Shown: positions 52,907-64,000 of the stretch, in pieces
Numbering within the stretch: the stretch's first letter is position 1
Layout of the letters: the number at the start of each line of letters is the position of its first letter
Source: Flectonema sp. DT1601
Taxonomy: Eukaryota; Euglenozoa; Diplonemea; Diplonemida; Diplonemidae
NCBI GenBank assembly: GCA_964019425.1
Contig: OZ025833.1
Location: forward strand, 721,226-785,225
Direction: 5' to 3'
DNA: 64,000 nt
Notes under the pieces: generated by a model
Databases searched by the model: none
What the model was told of the DNA's origin: nothing
Seen by the model: the letters and a program-made list of their open reading frames with translations, nothing else
Translations under genes and position numbers: made by a program

Positions 52907-53053
52907 GAACAGAACAGCCGAGCTTGCGTTTGCTGGTTTCTCCTTTTCCCTTGCCCAGGCCTGAAATCTTCTCTACAGATTCCGCCTGCTTGCTGTTGTC
53001 TTTGAGGCTCACATCTTCTCTAGTGTTTCTTGAAGTCTTTCCGTCGCTTCTAT

Positions 53054-56000
53054 CCCGCAAACCTGCAAACCCGCAAACCCGCAAACCCGCAAACCTGCAA
53101 ACCCGCAAACCCGCAAACCCGCAAACCCGCAAACCCGCAAACCCGCAAACCCGCAAACCCGCAAACCCGCAAACCCGCAAACCCGCAAACCCGCAAACCC
53201 GCAAACCCGCAAACCCGCAAACCCGCAAACCCGCAAACCCGCAAACCCGCAAACCCGCAAACCCGCAAACCCGCAAGCCCGCAAACCCGCAAACCCGCAA
53301 ACCCGCAAACCCGCAAACCCGCAAACCCGCAAACCCGCAAACCCGCAAGCCCGCAAACCCGCAAACCCGCAAACCCGCAAACCCGCAAACCCGCAAACCC
53401 GCAAACCCGCAAACCTGCAAACCCGCAAACCCGCAAACCCGCAAACCCGCAAACCCGCAAACCCGCAAACCCGCAAACCCGCAAACCCGCAAACCCGCAA
53501 ACCCGCAAACCCGCAAACCCGCAAACCCGCAAACCCGCAAACCCGCAAACCCGCAAACCCGCAAACCCGCAAACCCGCAAACCCGCAAACCCGCAAACCC
53601 GCAAACCCGCAAACCCGCAAACCCGCAAACCCGCAAACCCGCAAACCCGCAAACCCGCAAACCCGCAAACCCGCAAACCCGCAAACCCGCAAACCCGCAA
53701 ACCCGCAAACCCGCAAACCCGCAAACCCGCAAACCCGCAAACCCGCAAACCCGCAAACCCGCAAACCCGCAAACCCGCAAACCCGCAAACCCGCAAACCC
53801 GCAAACCCGCAAACCCGCAAACCCGCAAACCCGCAAACCCGCAAACCCGCAAACCCGCAAACCCGCAAACCCGCAAACCCGCAAACCCGCAAACCCGCAA
53901 ACCCGCAAACCCGCAAACCCGCAAACCCGCAAACCCGCAAACCCGCAAACCCGCAAACCCGCAAACCCGCAAACCCGCAAACCCGCAAACCCGCAAACCC
54001 GCAAACCCGCAAACCCGCAAACCCGCAAACCCGCAAACCCGCAAACCCGCAAACCCGCAAACCCGCAAACCCGCAAACCCGCAAACCCGCAAACCCGCAA
54101 ACCCGCAAACCCGCAAACCCGCAAACCCGCAAACCCGCAAACCCGCAAACCCGCAAACCCGCAAACCCGCAAACCCGCAAACCCGCAAACCCGCAAACCC
54201 GCAAACCCGCAAACCCGCAAACCCGCAAACCCGCAAACCCGCAAACCCGCAAACCCGCAAACCCGCAAACCCGCAAACCCGCAAACCCGCAAACCCGCAA
54301 ACCCGCAAACCCGCAAACCCGCAAACCCGCAAACCCGCAAACCCGCAAACCCGCAAACCCGCAAACCCGCAAACCCGCAAACCCGCAAACCCGCAAACCC
54401 GCAAACCCGCAAACCCGCAAACCCGCAAACCCGCAAACCCGCAAACCCGCAAACCCGCAAACCCGCAAACCCGCAAACCCGCAAACCCGCAAACCCGCAA
54501 ACCCGCAAACCCGCAAACCCGCAAACCCGCAAACCCGCAAACCCGCAAACCCGCAAACCCGCAAACCCGCAAACCCGCAAACCCGCAAACCCGCAAACCC
54601 GCAAACCCGCAAACCCGCAAACCCGCAAACCCGCAAACCCGCAAACCCGCAAACCCGCAAACCCGCAAACCCGCAAACCCGCAAACCCGCAAACCCGCAA
54701 ACCCGCAAACCCGCAAACCCGCAAACCCGCAAACCCGCAAACCCGCAAACCCGCAAACCCGCAAACCCGCAAACCCGCAAACCCGCAAACCCGCAAACCC
54801 GCAAACCCGCAAACCCGCAAACCCGCAAACCCGCAAACCCGCAAACCCGCAAACCCGCAAACCCGCAAACCCGCAAACCCGCAAACCCGCAAACCCGCAA
54901 ACCCGCAAACCCGCAAACCCGCAAACCCGCAAACCCGCAAACCCGCAAACCCGCAAACCCGCAAACCCGCAAACCCGCAAACCCGCAAACCCGCAAACCC
55001 GCAAACCCGCAAACCCGCAAACCCGCAAACCCGCAAACCCGCAAACCCGCAAACCCGCAAACCCGCAAACCCGCAAACCCGCAAACCCGCAAACCCGCAA
55101 ACCCGCAAACCCGCAAACCCGCAAACCCGCAAACCCGCAAACCCGCAAACCCGCAAACCCGCAAACCCGCAAACCCGCAAACCCGCAAACCCGCAAACCC
55201 GCAAACCCGCAAACCCGCAAACCCGCAAACCCGCAAACCCGCAAACCCGCAAACCCGCAAACCCGCAAACCCGCAAACCCGCAAACCCGCAAACCCGCAA
55301 ACCCGCAAACCCGCAAACCCGCAAACCCGCAAACCCGCAAACCCGCAAACCCGCAAACCCGCAAACCCGCAAACCCGCAAACCCGCAAACCCGCAAACCC
55401 GCAAACCCGCAAACCCGCAAACCCGCAAACCCGCAAACCCGCAAACCCGCAAACCCGCAAACCCGCAAACCCGCAAACCCGCAAACCCGCAAACCCGCAA
55501 ACCCGCAAACCCGCAAACCCGCAAACCCGCAAACCCGCAAACCCGCAAACCCGCAAACCCGCAAACCCGCAAACCCGCAAACCCGCAAACCCGCAAACCC
55601 GCAAACCCGCAAACCCGCAAACCCGCAAACCCGCAAACCCGCAAACCCGCAAACCCGCAAACCCGCAAACCCGCAAACCCGCAAACCCGCAAACCCGCAA
55701 ACCCGCAAACCCGCAAACCCGCAAACCCGCAAACCCGCAAACCCGCAAACCCGCAAACCCGCAAACCCGCAAACCCGCAAACCCGCAAACCCGCAAACCC
55801 GCAAACCCGCAAACCCGCAAACCCGCAAACCCGCAAACCCGCAAACCCGCAAACCCGCAAACCCGCAAACCCGCAAACCCGCAAACCCGCAAACCCGCAA
55901 ACCCGCAAACCCGCAAACCCGCAAACCCGCAAACCCGCAAACCCGCAAACCCGCAAACCCGCAAACCCGCAAACCCGCAAACCCGCAAACCCGCAAACCC

Positions 56001-59000
56001 GCAAACCCGCAAACCCGCAAACCCGCAAACCCGCAAACCCGCAAACCCGCAAACCCGCAAACCCGCAAACCCGCAAACCCGCAAACCCGCAAACCCGCAA
56101 ACCCGCAAACCCGCAAACCCGCAAACCCGCAAACCCGCAAACCCGCAAACCCGCAAACCCGCAAACCCGCAAACCCGCAAACCCGCAAACCCGCAAACCC
56201 GCAAACCCGCAAACCCGCAAACCCGCAAACCCGCAAACCCGCAAACCCGCAAACCCGCAAACCCGCAAACCCGCAAACCCGCAAACCCGCAAACCCGCAA
56301 ACCCGCAAACCCGCAAACCCGCAAACCCGCAAACCCGCAAACCCGCAAACCCGCAAACCCGCAAACCCGCAAACCCGCAAACCCGCAAACCCGCAAACCC
56401 GCAAACCCGCAAACCCGCAAACCCGCAAACCCGCAAACCCGCAAACCCGCAAACCCGCAAACCCGCAAACCCGCAAACCCGCAAACCCGCAAACCCGCAA
56501 ACCCGCAAACCCGCAAACCCGCAAACCCGCAAACCCGCAAACCCGCAAACCCGCAAACCCGCAAACCCGCAAACCCGCAAACCCGCAAACCCGCAAACCC
56601 GCAAACCCGCAAACCCGCAAACCCGCAAACCCGCAAACCCGCAAACCCGCAAACCCGCAAACCCGCAAACCCGCAAACCCGCAAACCCGCAAACCCGCAA
56701 ACCCGCAAACCCGCAAACCCGCAAACCCGCAAACCCGCAAACCCGCAAACCCGCAAACCCGCAAACCCGCAAACCCGCAAACCCGCAAACCCGCAAACCC
56801 GCAAACCCGCAAACCCGCAAACCCGCAAACCCGCAAACCCGCAAACCCGCAAACCCGCAAACCCGCAAACCCGCAAACCCGCAAACCCGCAAACCCGCAA
56901 ACCCGCAAACCCGCAAACCCGCAAACCCGCAAACCCGCAAACCCGCAAACCCGCAAACCCGCAAACCCGCAAACCCGCAAACCCGCAAACCCGCAAACCC
57001 GCAAACCCGCAAACCCGCAAACCCGCAAACCCGCAAACCCGCAAACCCGCAAACCCGCAAACCCGCAAACCCGCAAACCCGCAAACCCGCAAACCCGCAA
57101 ACCCGCAAACCCGCAAACCCGCAAACCCGCAAACCCGCAAACCCGCAAACCCGCAAACCCGCAAACCCGCAAACCCGCAAACCCGCAAACCCGCAAACCC
57201 GCAAACCCGCAAACCCGCAAACCCGCAAACCCGCAAACCCGCAAACCCGCAAACCCGCAAACCCGCAAACCCGCAAACCCGCAAACCCGCAAACCCGCAA
57301 ACCCGCAAACCCGCAAACCCGCAAACCCGCAAACCCGCAAACCCGCAAACCCGCAAACCCGCAAACCCGCAAACCCGCAAACCCGCAAACCCGCAAACCC
57401 GCAAACCCGCAAACCCGCAAACCCGCAAACCCGCAAACCCGCAAACCCGCAAACCCGCAAACCCGCAAACCCGCAAACCCGCAAACCCGCAAACCCGCAA
57501 ACCCGCAAACCCGCAAACCCGCAAACCCGCAAACCCGCAAACCCGCAAACCCGCAAACCCGCAAACCCGCAAACCCGCAAACCCGCAAACCCGCAAACCC
57601 GCAAACCCGCAAACCCGCAAACCCGCAAACCCGCAAACCCGCAAACCCGCAAACCCGCAAACCCGCAAACCCGCAAACCCGCAAACCCGCAAACCCGCAA
57701 ACCCGCAAACCCGCAAACCCGCAAACCCGCAAACCCGCAAACCCGCAAACCCGCAAACCCGCAAACCCGCAAACCCGCAAACCCGCAAACCCGCAAACCC
57801 GCAAACCCGCAAACCCGCAAACCCGCAAACCCGCAAACCCGCAAACCCGCAAACCCGCAAACCCGCAAACCCGCAAACCCGCAAACCCGCAAACCCGCAA
57901 ACCCGCAAACCCGCAAACCCGCAAACCCGCAAACCCGCAAACCCGCAAACCCGCAAACCCGCAAACCCGCAAACCCGCAAACCCGCAAACCCGCAAACCC
58001 GCAAACCCGCAAACCCGCAAACCCGCAAACCCGCAAACCCGCAAACCCGCAAACCCGCAAACCCGCAAACCCGCAAACCCGCAAACCCGCAAACCCGCAA
58101 ACCCGCAAACCCGCAAACCCGCAAACCCGCAAACCCGCAAACCCGCAAACCCGCAAACCCGCAAACCCGCAAACCCGCAAACCCGCAAACCCGCAAACCC
58201 GCAAACCCGCAAACCCGCAAACCCGCAAACCCGCAAACCCGCAAACCCGCAAACCCGCAAACCCGCAAACCCGCAAACCCGCAAACCCGCAAACCCGCAA
58301 ACCCGCAAACCCGCAAACCCGCAAACCCGCAAACCCGCAAACCCGCAAACCCGCAAACCCGCAAACCCGCAAACCCGCAAACCCGCAAACCCGCAAACCC
58401 GCAAACCCGCAAACCCGCAAACCCGCAAACCCGCAAACCCGCAAACCCGCAAACCCGCAAACCCGCAAACCCGCAAACCCGCAAACCCGCAAACCCGCAA
58501 ACCCGCAAACCCGCAAACCCGCAAACCCGCAAACCCGCAAACCCGCAAACCCGCAAACCCGCAAACCCGCAAACCCGCAAACCCGCAAACCCGCAAACCC
58601 GCAAACCCGCAAACCCGCAAACCCGCAAACCCGCAAACCCGCAAACCCGCAAACCCGCAAACCCGCAAACCCGCAAACCCGCAAACCCGCAAACCCGCAA
58701 ACCCGCAAACCCGCAAACCCGCAAACCCGCAAACCCGCAAACCCGCAAACCCGCAAACCCGCAAACCCGCAAACCCGCAAACCCGCAAACCCGCAAACCC
58801 GCAAACCCGCAAACCCGCAAACCCGCAAACCCGCAAACCCGCAAACCCGCAAACCCGCAAACCCGCAAACCCGCAAACCCGCAAACCCGCAAACCCGCAA
58901 ACCCGCAAACCCGCAAACCCGCAAACCCGCAAACCCGCAAACCCGCAAACCCGCAAACCCGCAAACCCGCAAACCCGCAAACCCGCAAACCCGCAAACCC

Positions 59001-62000
59001 GCAAACCCGCAAACCCGCAAACCCGCAAACCCGCAAACCCGCAAACCCGCAAACCCGCAAACCCGCAAACCCGCAAACCCGCAAACCCGCAAACCCGCAA
59101 ACCCGCAAACCCGCAAACCCGCAAACCCGCAAACCCGCAAACCCGCAAACCCGCAAACCCGCAAACCCGCAAACCCGCAAACCCGCAAACCCGCAAACCC
59201 GCAAACCCGCAAACCCGCAAACCCGCAAACCCGCAAACCCGCAAACCCGCAAACCCGCAAACCCGCAAACCCGCAAACCCGCAAACCCGCAAACCCGCAA
59301 ACCCGCAAACCCGCAAACCCGCAAACCCGCAAACCCGCAAACCGCGCAAACCCGCAAACCCGCAAACCCGCAAACCCGCAAACCCGCAAACCCGCAAACC
59401 CGCAAACCCGCAAACCCGCAAACCCGCAAACCCGCAAACCCGCAAACCCGCAAACCCGCAAACCCGCAAACCCGCAAACCCGCAAACCCGCAAACCCGCA
59501 AACCCGCAAACCCGCAAACCCGCAAACCCGCAAACCCGCAAACCCGCAAACCCGCAAACCCGCAAACCCGCAAACCCGCAAACCCGCAAACCCGCAAACC
59601 CGCAAACCCGCAAACCCGCAAACCCGCAAACCCGCAAACCCGCAAACCCGCAAACCCGCAAACCCGCAAACCCGCAAACCCGCAAACCCGCAAACCCGCA
59701 AACCCGCAAACCCGCAAACCCGCAAACCCGCAAACCCGCAAACCCGCAAACCCGCAAACCCGCAAACCCGCAAACCCGCAAACCCGCAAACCCGCAAACC
59801 CGCAAACCCGCAAACCCGCAAACCCGCAAACCCGCAAACCCGCAAACCCGCAAACCCGCAAACCCGCAAACCCGCAAACCCGCAAACCCGCAAACCCGCA
59901 AACCCGCAAACCCGCAAACCCGCAAACCCGCAAACCCGCAAACCCGCAAACCCGCAAACCCGCAAACCCGCAAACCCGCAAACCCGCAAACCCGCAAACC
60001 CGCAAACCCGCAAACCCGCAAACCCGCAAACCCGCAAACCCGCAAACCCGCAAACCCGCAAACCCGCAAACCCGCAAACCCGCAAACCCGCAAACCCGCA
60101 AACCCGCAAACCCGCAAACCCGCAAACCCGCAAACCCGCAAACCCGCAAACCCGCAAACCCGCAAACCCGCAAACCCGCAAACCCGCAAACCCGCAAACC
60201 CGCAAACCCGCAAACCCGCAAACCCGCAAACCCGCAAACCCGCAAACCCGCAAACCCGCAAACCCGCAAACCCGCAAACCCGCAAACCCGCAAACCCGCA
60301 AACCCGCAAACCCGCAAACCCGCAAACCCGCAAACCCGCAAACCCGCAAACCCGCAAACCCGCAAACCCGCAAACCCGCAAACCCGCAAACCCGCAAACC
60401 CGCAAACCCGCAAACCCGCAAACCCGCAAACCCGCAAACCCGCAAACCCGCAAACCCGCAAACCCGCAAACCCGCAAACCCGCAAACCCGCAAACCCGCA
60501 AACCCGCAAACCCGCAAACCCGCAAACCCGCAAACCCGCAAACCCGCAAACCCGCAAACCCGCAAACCCGCAAACCCGCAAACCCGCAAACCCGCAAACC
60601 CGCAAACCCGCAAACCCGCAAACCCGCAAACCCGCAAACCCGCAAACCCGCAAACCCGCAAACCCGCAAACCCGCAAACCCGCAAACCCGCAAACCCGCA
60701 AACCCGCAAACCCGCAAACCCGCAAACCCGCAAACCCGCAAACCCGCAAACCCGCAAACCCGCAAACCCGCAAACCCGCAAACCCGCAAACCCGCAAACC
60801 CGCAAACCCGCAAACCCGCAAACCCGCAAACCCGCAAACCCGCAAACCCGCAAACCCGCAAACCCGCAAACCCGCAAACCCGCAAACCCGCAAACCCGCA
60901 AACCCGCAAACCCGCAAACCCGCAAACCCGCAAACCCGCAAACCCGCAAACCCGCAAACCCGCAAACCCGCAAACCCGCAAACCCGCAAACCCGCAAACC
61001 CGCAAACCCGCAAACCCGCAAACCCGCAAACCCGCAAACCCGCAAACCCGCAAACCCGCAAACCCGCAAACCCGCAAACCCGCAAACCCGCAAACCCGCA
61101 AACCCGCAAACCCGCAAACCCGCAAACCCGCAAACCCGCAAACCCGCAAACCCGCAAACCCGCAAACCCGCAAACCCGCAAACCCGCAAACCCGCAAACC
61201 CGCAAACCCGCAAACCCGCAAACCCGCAAACCCGCAAACCCGCAAACCCGCAAACCCGCAAACCCGCAAACCCGCAAACCCGCAAACCCGCAAACCCGCA
61301 AACCCGCAAACCCGCAAACCCGCAAACCCGCAAACCCGCAAACCCGCAAACCCGCAAACCCGCAAACCCGCAAACCCGCAAACCCGCAAACCCGCAAACC
61401 CGCAAACCCGCAAACCCGCAAACCCGCAAACCCGCAAACCCGCAAACCCGCAAACCCGCAAACCCGCAAACCCGCAAACCCGCAAACCCGCAAACCCGCA
61501 AACCCGCAAACCCGCAAACCCGCAAACCCGCAAACCCGCAAACCCGCAAACCCGCAAACCCGCAAACCCGCAAACCCGCAAACCCGCAAACCCGCAAACC
61601 CGCAAACCCGCAAACCCGCAAACCCGCAAACCCGCAAACCCGCAAACCCGCAAACCCGCAAACCCGCAAACCCGCAAACCCGCAAACCCGCAAACCCGCA
61701 AACCCGCAAACCCGCAAACCCGCAAACCCGCAAACCCGCAAACCCGCAAACCCGCAAACCCGCAAACCCGCAAACCCGCAAACCCGCAAACCCGCAAACC
61801 CGCAAACCCGCAAACCCGCAAACCCGCAAACCCGCAAACCCGCAAACCCGCAAACCCGCAAACCCGCAAACCCGCAAACCCGCAAACCCGCAAACCCGCA
61901 AACCCGCAAACCCGCAAACCCGCAAACCCGCAAACCCGCAAACCCGCAAACCCGCAAACCCGCAAACCCGCAAACCCGCAAACCCGCAAACCCGCAAACC

Positions 62001-64000
62001 CGCAAACCCGCAAACCCGCAAACCCGCAAACCCGCAAACCCGCAAACCCGCAAACCCGCAAACCCGCAAACCCGCAAACCCGCAAACCCGCAAACCCGCA
62101 AACCCGCAAACCCGCAAACCCGCAAACCCGCAAACCCGCAAACCCGCAAACCCGCAAACCCGCAAACCCGCAAACCCGCAAACCCGCAAACCCGCAAACC
62201 CGCAAACCCGCAAACCCGCAAACCCGCAAACCCGCAAACCCGCAAACCCGCAAACCCGCAAACCCGCAAACCCGCAAACCCGCAAACCCGCAAACCCGCA
62301 AACCCGCAAACCCGCAAACCCGCAAACCCGCAAACCCGCAAACCCGCAAACCCGCAAACCCGCAAACCCGCAAACCCGCAAACCCGCAAACCCGCAAACC
62401 CGCAAACCCGCAAACCCGCAAACCCGCAAACCCGCAAACCCGCAAACCCGCAAACCCGCAAACCCGCAAACCCGCAAACCCGCAAACCCGCAAACCCGCA
62501 AACCCGCAAACCCGCAAACCCGCAAACCCGCAAACCCGCAAACCCGCAAACCCGCAAACCCGCAAACCCGCAAACCCGCAAACCCGCAAACCCGCAAACC
62601 CGCAAACCCGCAAACCCGCAAACCCGCAAACCCGCAAACCCGCAAACCCGCAAACCCGCAAACCCGCAAACCCGCAAACCCGCAAACCCGCAAACCCGCA
62701 AACCCGCAAACCCGCAAACCCGCAAACCCGCAAACCCGCAAACCCGCAAACCCGCAAACCCGCAAACCCGCAAACCCGCAAACCCGCAAACCCGCAAACC
62801 CGCAAACCCGCAAACCCGCAAACCCGCAAACCCGCAAACCCGCAAACCCGCAAACCCGCAAACCCGCAAACCCGCAAACCCGCAAACCCGCAAACCCGCA
62901 AACCCGCAAACCCGCAAACCCGCAAACCCGCAAACCCGCAAACCCGCAAACCCGCAAACCCGCAAACCCGCAAACCCGCAAACCCGCAAACCCGCAAACC
63001 CGCAAACCCGCAAACCCGCAAACCCGCAAACCCGCAAACCCGCAAACCCGCAAACCCGCAAACCCGCAAACCCGCAAACCCGCAAACCCGCAAACCCGCA
63101 AACCCGCAAACCCGCAAACCCGCAAACCCGCAAACCCGCAAACCCGCAAACCCGCAAACCCGCAAACCCGCAAACCCGCAAACCCGCAAACCCGCAAACC
63201 CGCAAACCCGAAACCCGCAAACCCGCAAACCCGCAAACCCGCAAACCCGCAAACCCGCAAACCCGCAAACCCGCAAACCCGCAAACCCGCAAACCCGCAA
63301 ACCCGCAAACCCGCAAACCCGCAAACCCGCAAACCCGCAAACCCGCAAACCCGCAAACCCGCAAACCCGCAAACCCGCAAACCCGCAAACCCGCAAACCC
63401 GCAAACCCGCAAACCCGCAAACCCGCAAACCCGCAAACCCGCAAACCCGCAAACCCGCAAACCCGCAAACCCGCAAACCCGCAAACCCGCAAACCCGCAA
63501 ACCCGCAAACCCGCAAACCCGCAAACCCGCAAACCCGCAAACCCGCAAACCCGCAAACCCGCAAACCCGCAAACCCGCAAACCCGCAAACCCGCAAACCC
63601 GCAAACCCGCAAACCCGCAAACCCGCAAACCCGCAAACCCGCAAACCCGCAAACCCGCAAACCCGCAAACCCGCAAACCCGCAAACCCGCAAACCCGCAA
63701 ACCCGCAAACCCGCAAACCCGCAAACCCGCAAACCCGCAAACCCGCAAACCCGCAAACCCGCAAACCCGCAAACCCGCAAACCCGCAAACCCGCAAACCC
63801 GCAAACCCGCAAACCCGCAAACCCGCAAACCCGCAAACCCGCAAACCCGCAAACCCGCAAACCCGCAAACCCGCAAACCCGCAAACCCGCAAACCCGCAA
63901 ACCCGCAAACCCGCAAACCCGCAAACCCGCAAACCCGCAAACCCGCAAACCCGCAAACCCGCAAACCCGCAAACCCGCAAACCCGCAAACCCGCAAACCC
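53054..64000. repeat. CCCGCAAA octamer satellite array
   Basis: About 10.95 kb, roughly 1,368 tandem copies, running off the window. Five substitutions all lie in the first 363 bp (T at 53064, 53096 and 53416; G at 53277 and 53349). In the next 10.5 kb I see only two indels: +1 at about 59343 and -1 at about 63210. No frame on either strand contains a stop, so both strands are open throughout; the minus strand would read repeated RVCGFAGL in all three frames. This is not a gene. The left edge abuts the VIPER/TATE-like element. Confidence 0.97.

Larger units (their letters stand above)
50161..53053 (-). mobile_element. VIPER/TATE-like (DIRS-order) tyrosine-recombinase retroelement, 5'-truncated
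   Basis: On the minus strand a tyrosine recombinase frame (52906-52184) precedes an RT-RNase H frame (about 51735-50242). That gene order is known from kinetoplastid VIPER and TATE elements, whereas DIRS proper has the recombinase last. No gag-like ORF1 is present: 150 bp upstream of the recombinase the sequence turns into the CCCGCAAA array. The element's 3' end falls in repeat R. Three poly-A runs on the minus strand may have caused slippage. Confidence 0.7.

Noticed and set aside
52188..63996. Three overlapping minus-strand open frames of about 3,650-3,930 codons reading repeated RVCGFAGL
   Set aside because: They arise because the octamer has no stop in any frame; identical peptides in all three frames and no other gene features show an artefact of the satellite.
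53054..64000. Array taken as the right-hand chromosome end
   Set aside because: A terminal telomere at the right would show the G-rich strand in this orientation; here the C-rich strand runs 5' to 3' toward the edge, and the window simply stops inside the array.
53054..64000. CRISPR array
   Set aside because: Uniform 8-bp tandem units without spacers, in a eukaryotic genome.

Overview
This window is nuclear DNA of a flagellated eukaryote, most likely a euglenozoan and probably a diplonemid. Four observations support that. (1) Eleven genes in the first 22 kb all lie on the + strand, and each has a pyrimidine tract plus AG 5-40 nt before its ATG, as expected for polycistronic transcripts resolved by spliced-leader (SL) trans-splicing. 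(2) A 39-nt SL-like exon with the euglenozoan core CAGTTTCTGTACTTTATTG is present at 23456-23494; from memory it is very close to the published Diplonema SL. (3) A few short GT-AG cis-introns occur, which are rare in kinetoplastids. (4) The mobile elements recall kinetoplastid types: a VIPER/TATE-like tyrosine-recombinase element, an ingi-like LINE with RNase H, and an RHS-like NTPase. The species itself cannot be fixed from the sequence.

Region 1 (1-22.2 kb) is a gene-dense, co-directional housekeeping cluster. It holds a truncated LSU rRNA segment, a small membrane protein with an (AAAC)n intron, proteasome assembly chaperone PSMG3, axonemal DRC1, a protein of repeated SH3-like units, an 892-aa CaaX-box protein, a 409-aa unknown, a small membrane protein, an HMG-CoA lyase fused to an EF-hand, a helical surface-type membrane protein, mitochondrial ribosomal protein uL3m and a 678-aa type I membrane protein. 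The genes belong to unrelated pathways (cilium, proteasome, mitochondrion), which is typical of polycistronic clusters that do not group by function.

Region 2 (23.4-53 kb) is a nest of mobile elements. A two-exon HNH-type gene follows the SL-like sequence and carries a decayed Penelope-like element (PLE) in its intron; two more copies of that element follow. Next come an RHS/Crinkler-type P-loop NTPase ORF, a 374-bp tandem repeat, a decayed LINE, and a nearly intact PLE (37.6-41.1 kb) with pseudo-LTRs. This PLE ends in a putative papain-like cysteine-peptidase domain in place of a GIY-YIG nuclease, and its pseudo-LTRs hold a hammerhead-like core. Then a MULE carries a nested ingi-like LINE flanked by a direct duplication of about 0.4 kb, followed by a tRNA-Cys-like sequence and a VIPER/TATE-like element on the minus strand.

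Region 3 (53,054-64,000) is an almost perfect tandem array of the octamer CCCGCAAA, about 1,368 copies. Short tracts of the same octamer sit at element boundaries at 33.6 and 41.2 kb, which links the satellite to the retroelements. The strand orientation is wrong for a chromosome end at the right side of this window. The array has no stop codon in any of six frames, so the giant open frames across it are artefacts.

Some open frames begin at TTG or GTG rather than ATG; the starts given here were checked base by base, and doubtful ones are flagged.
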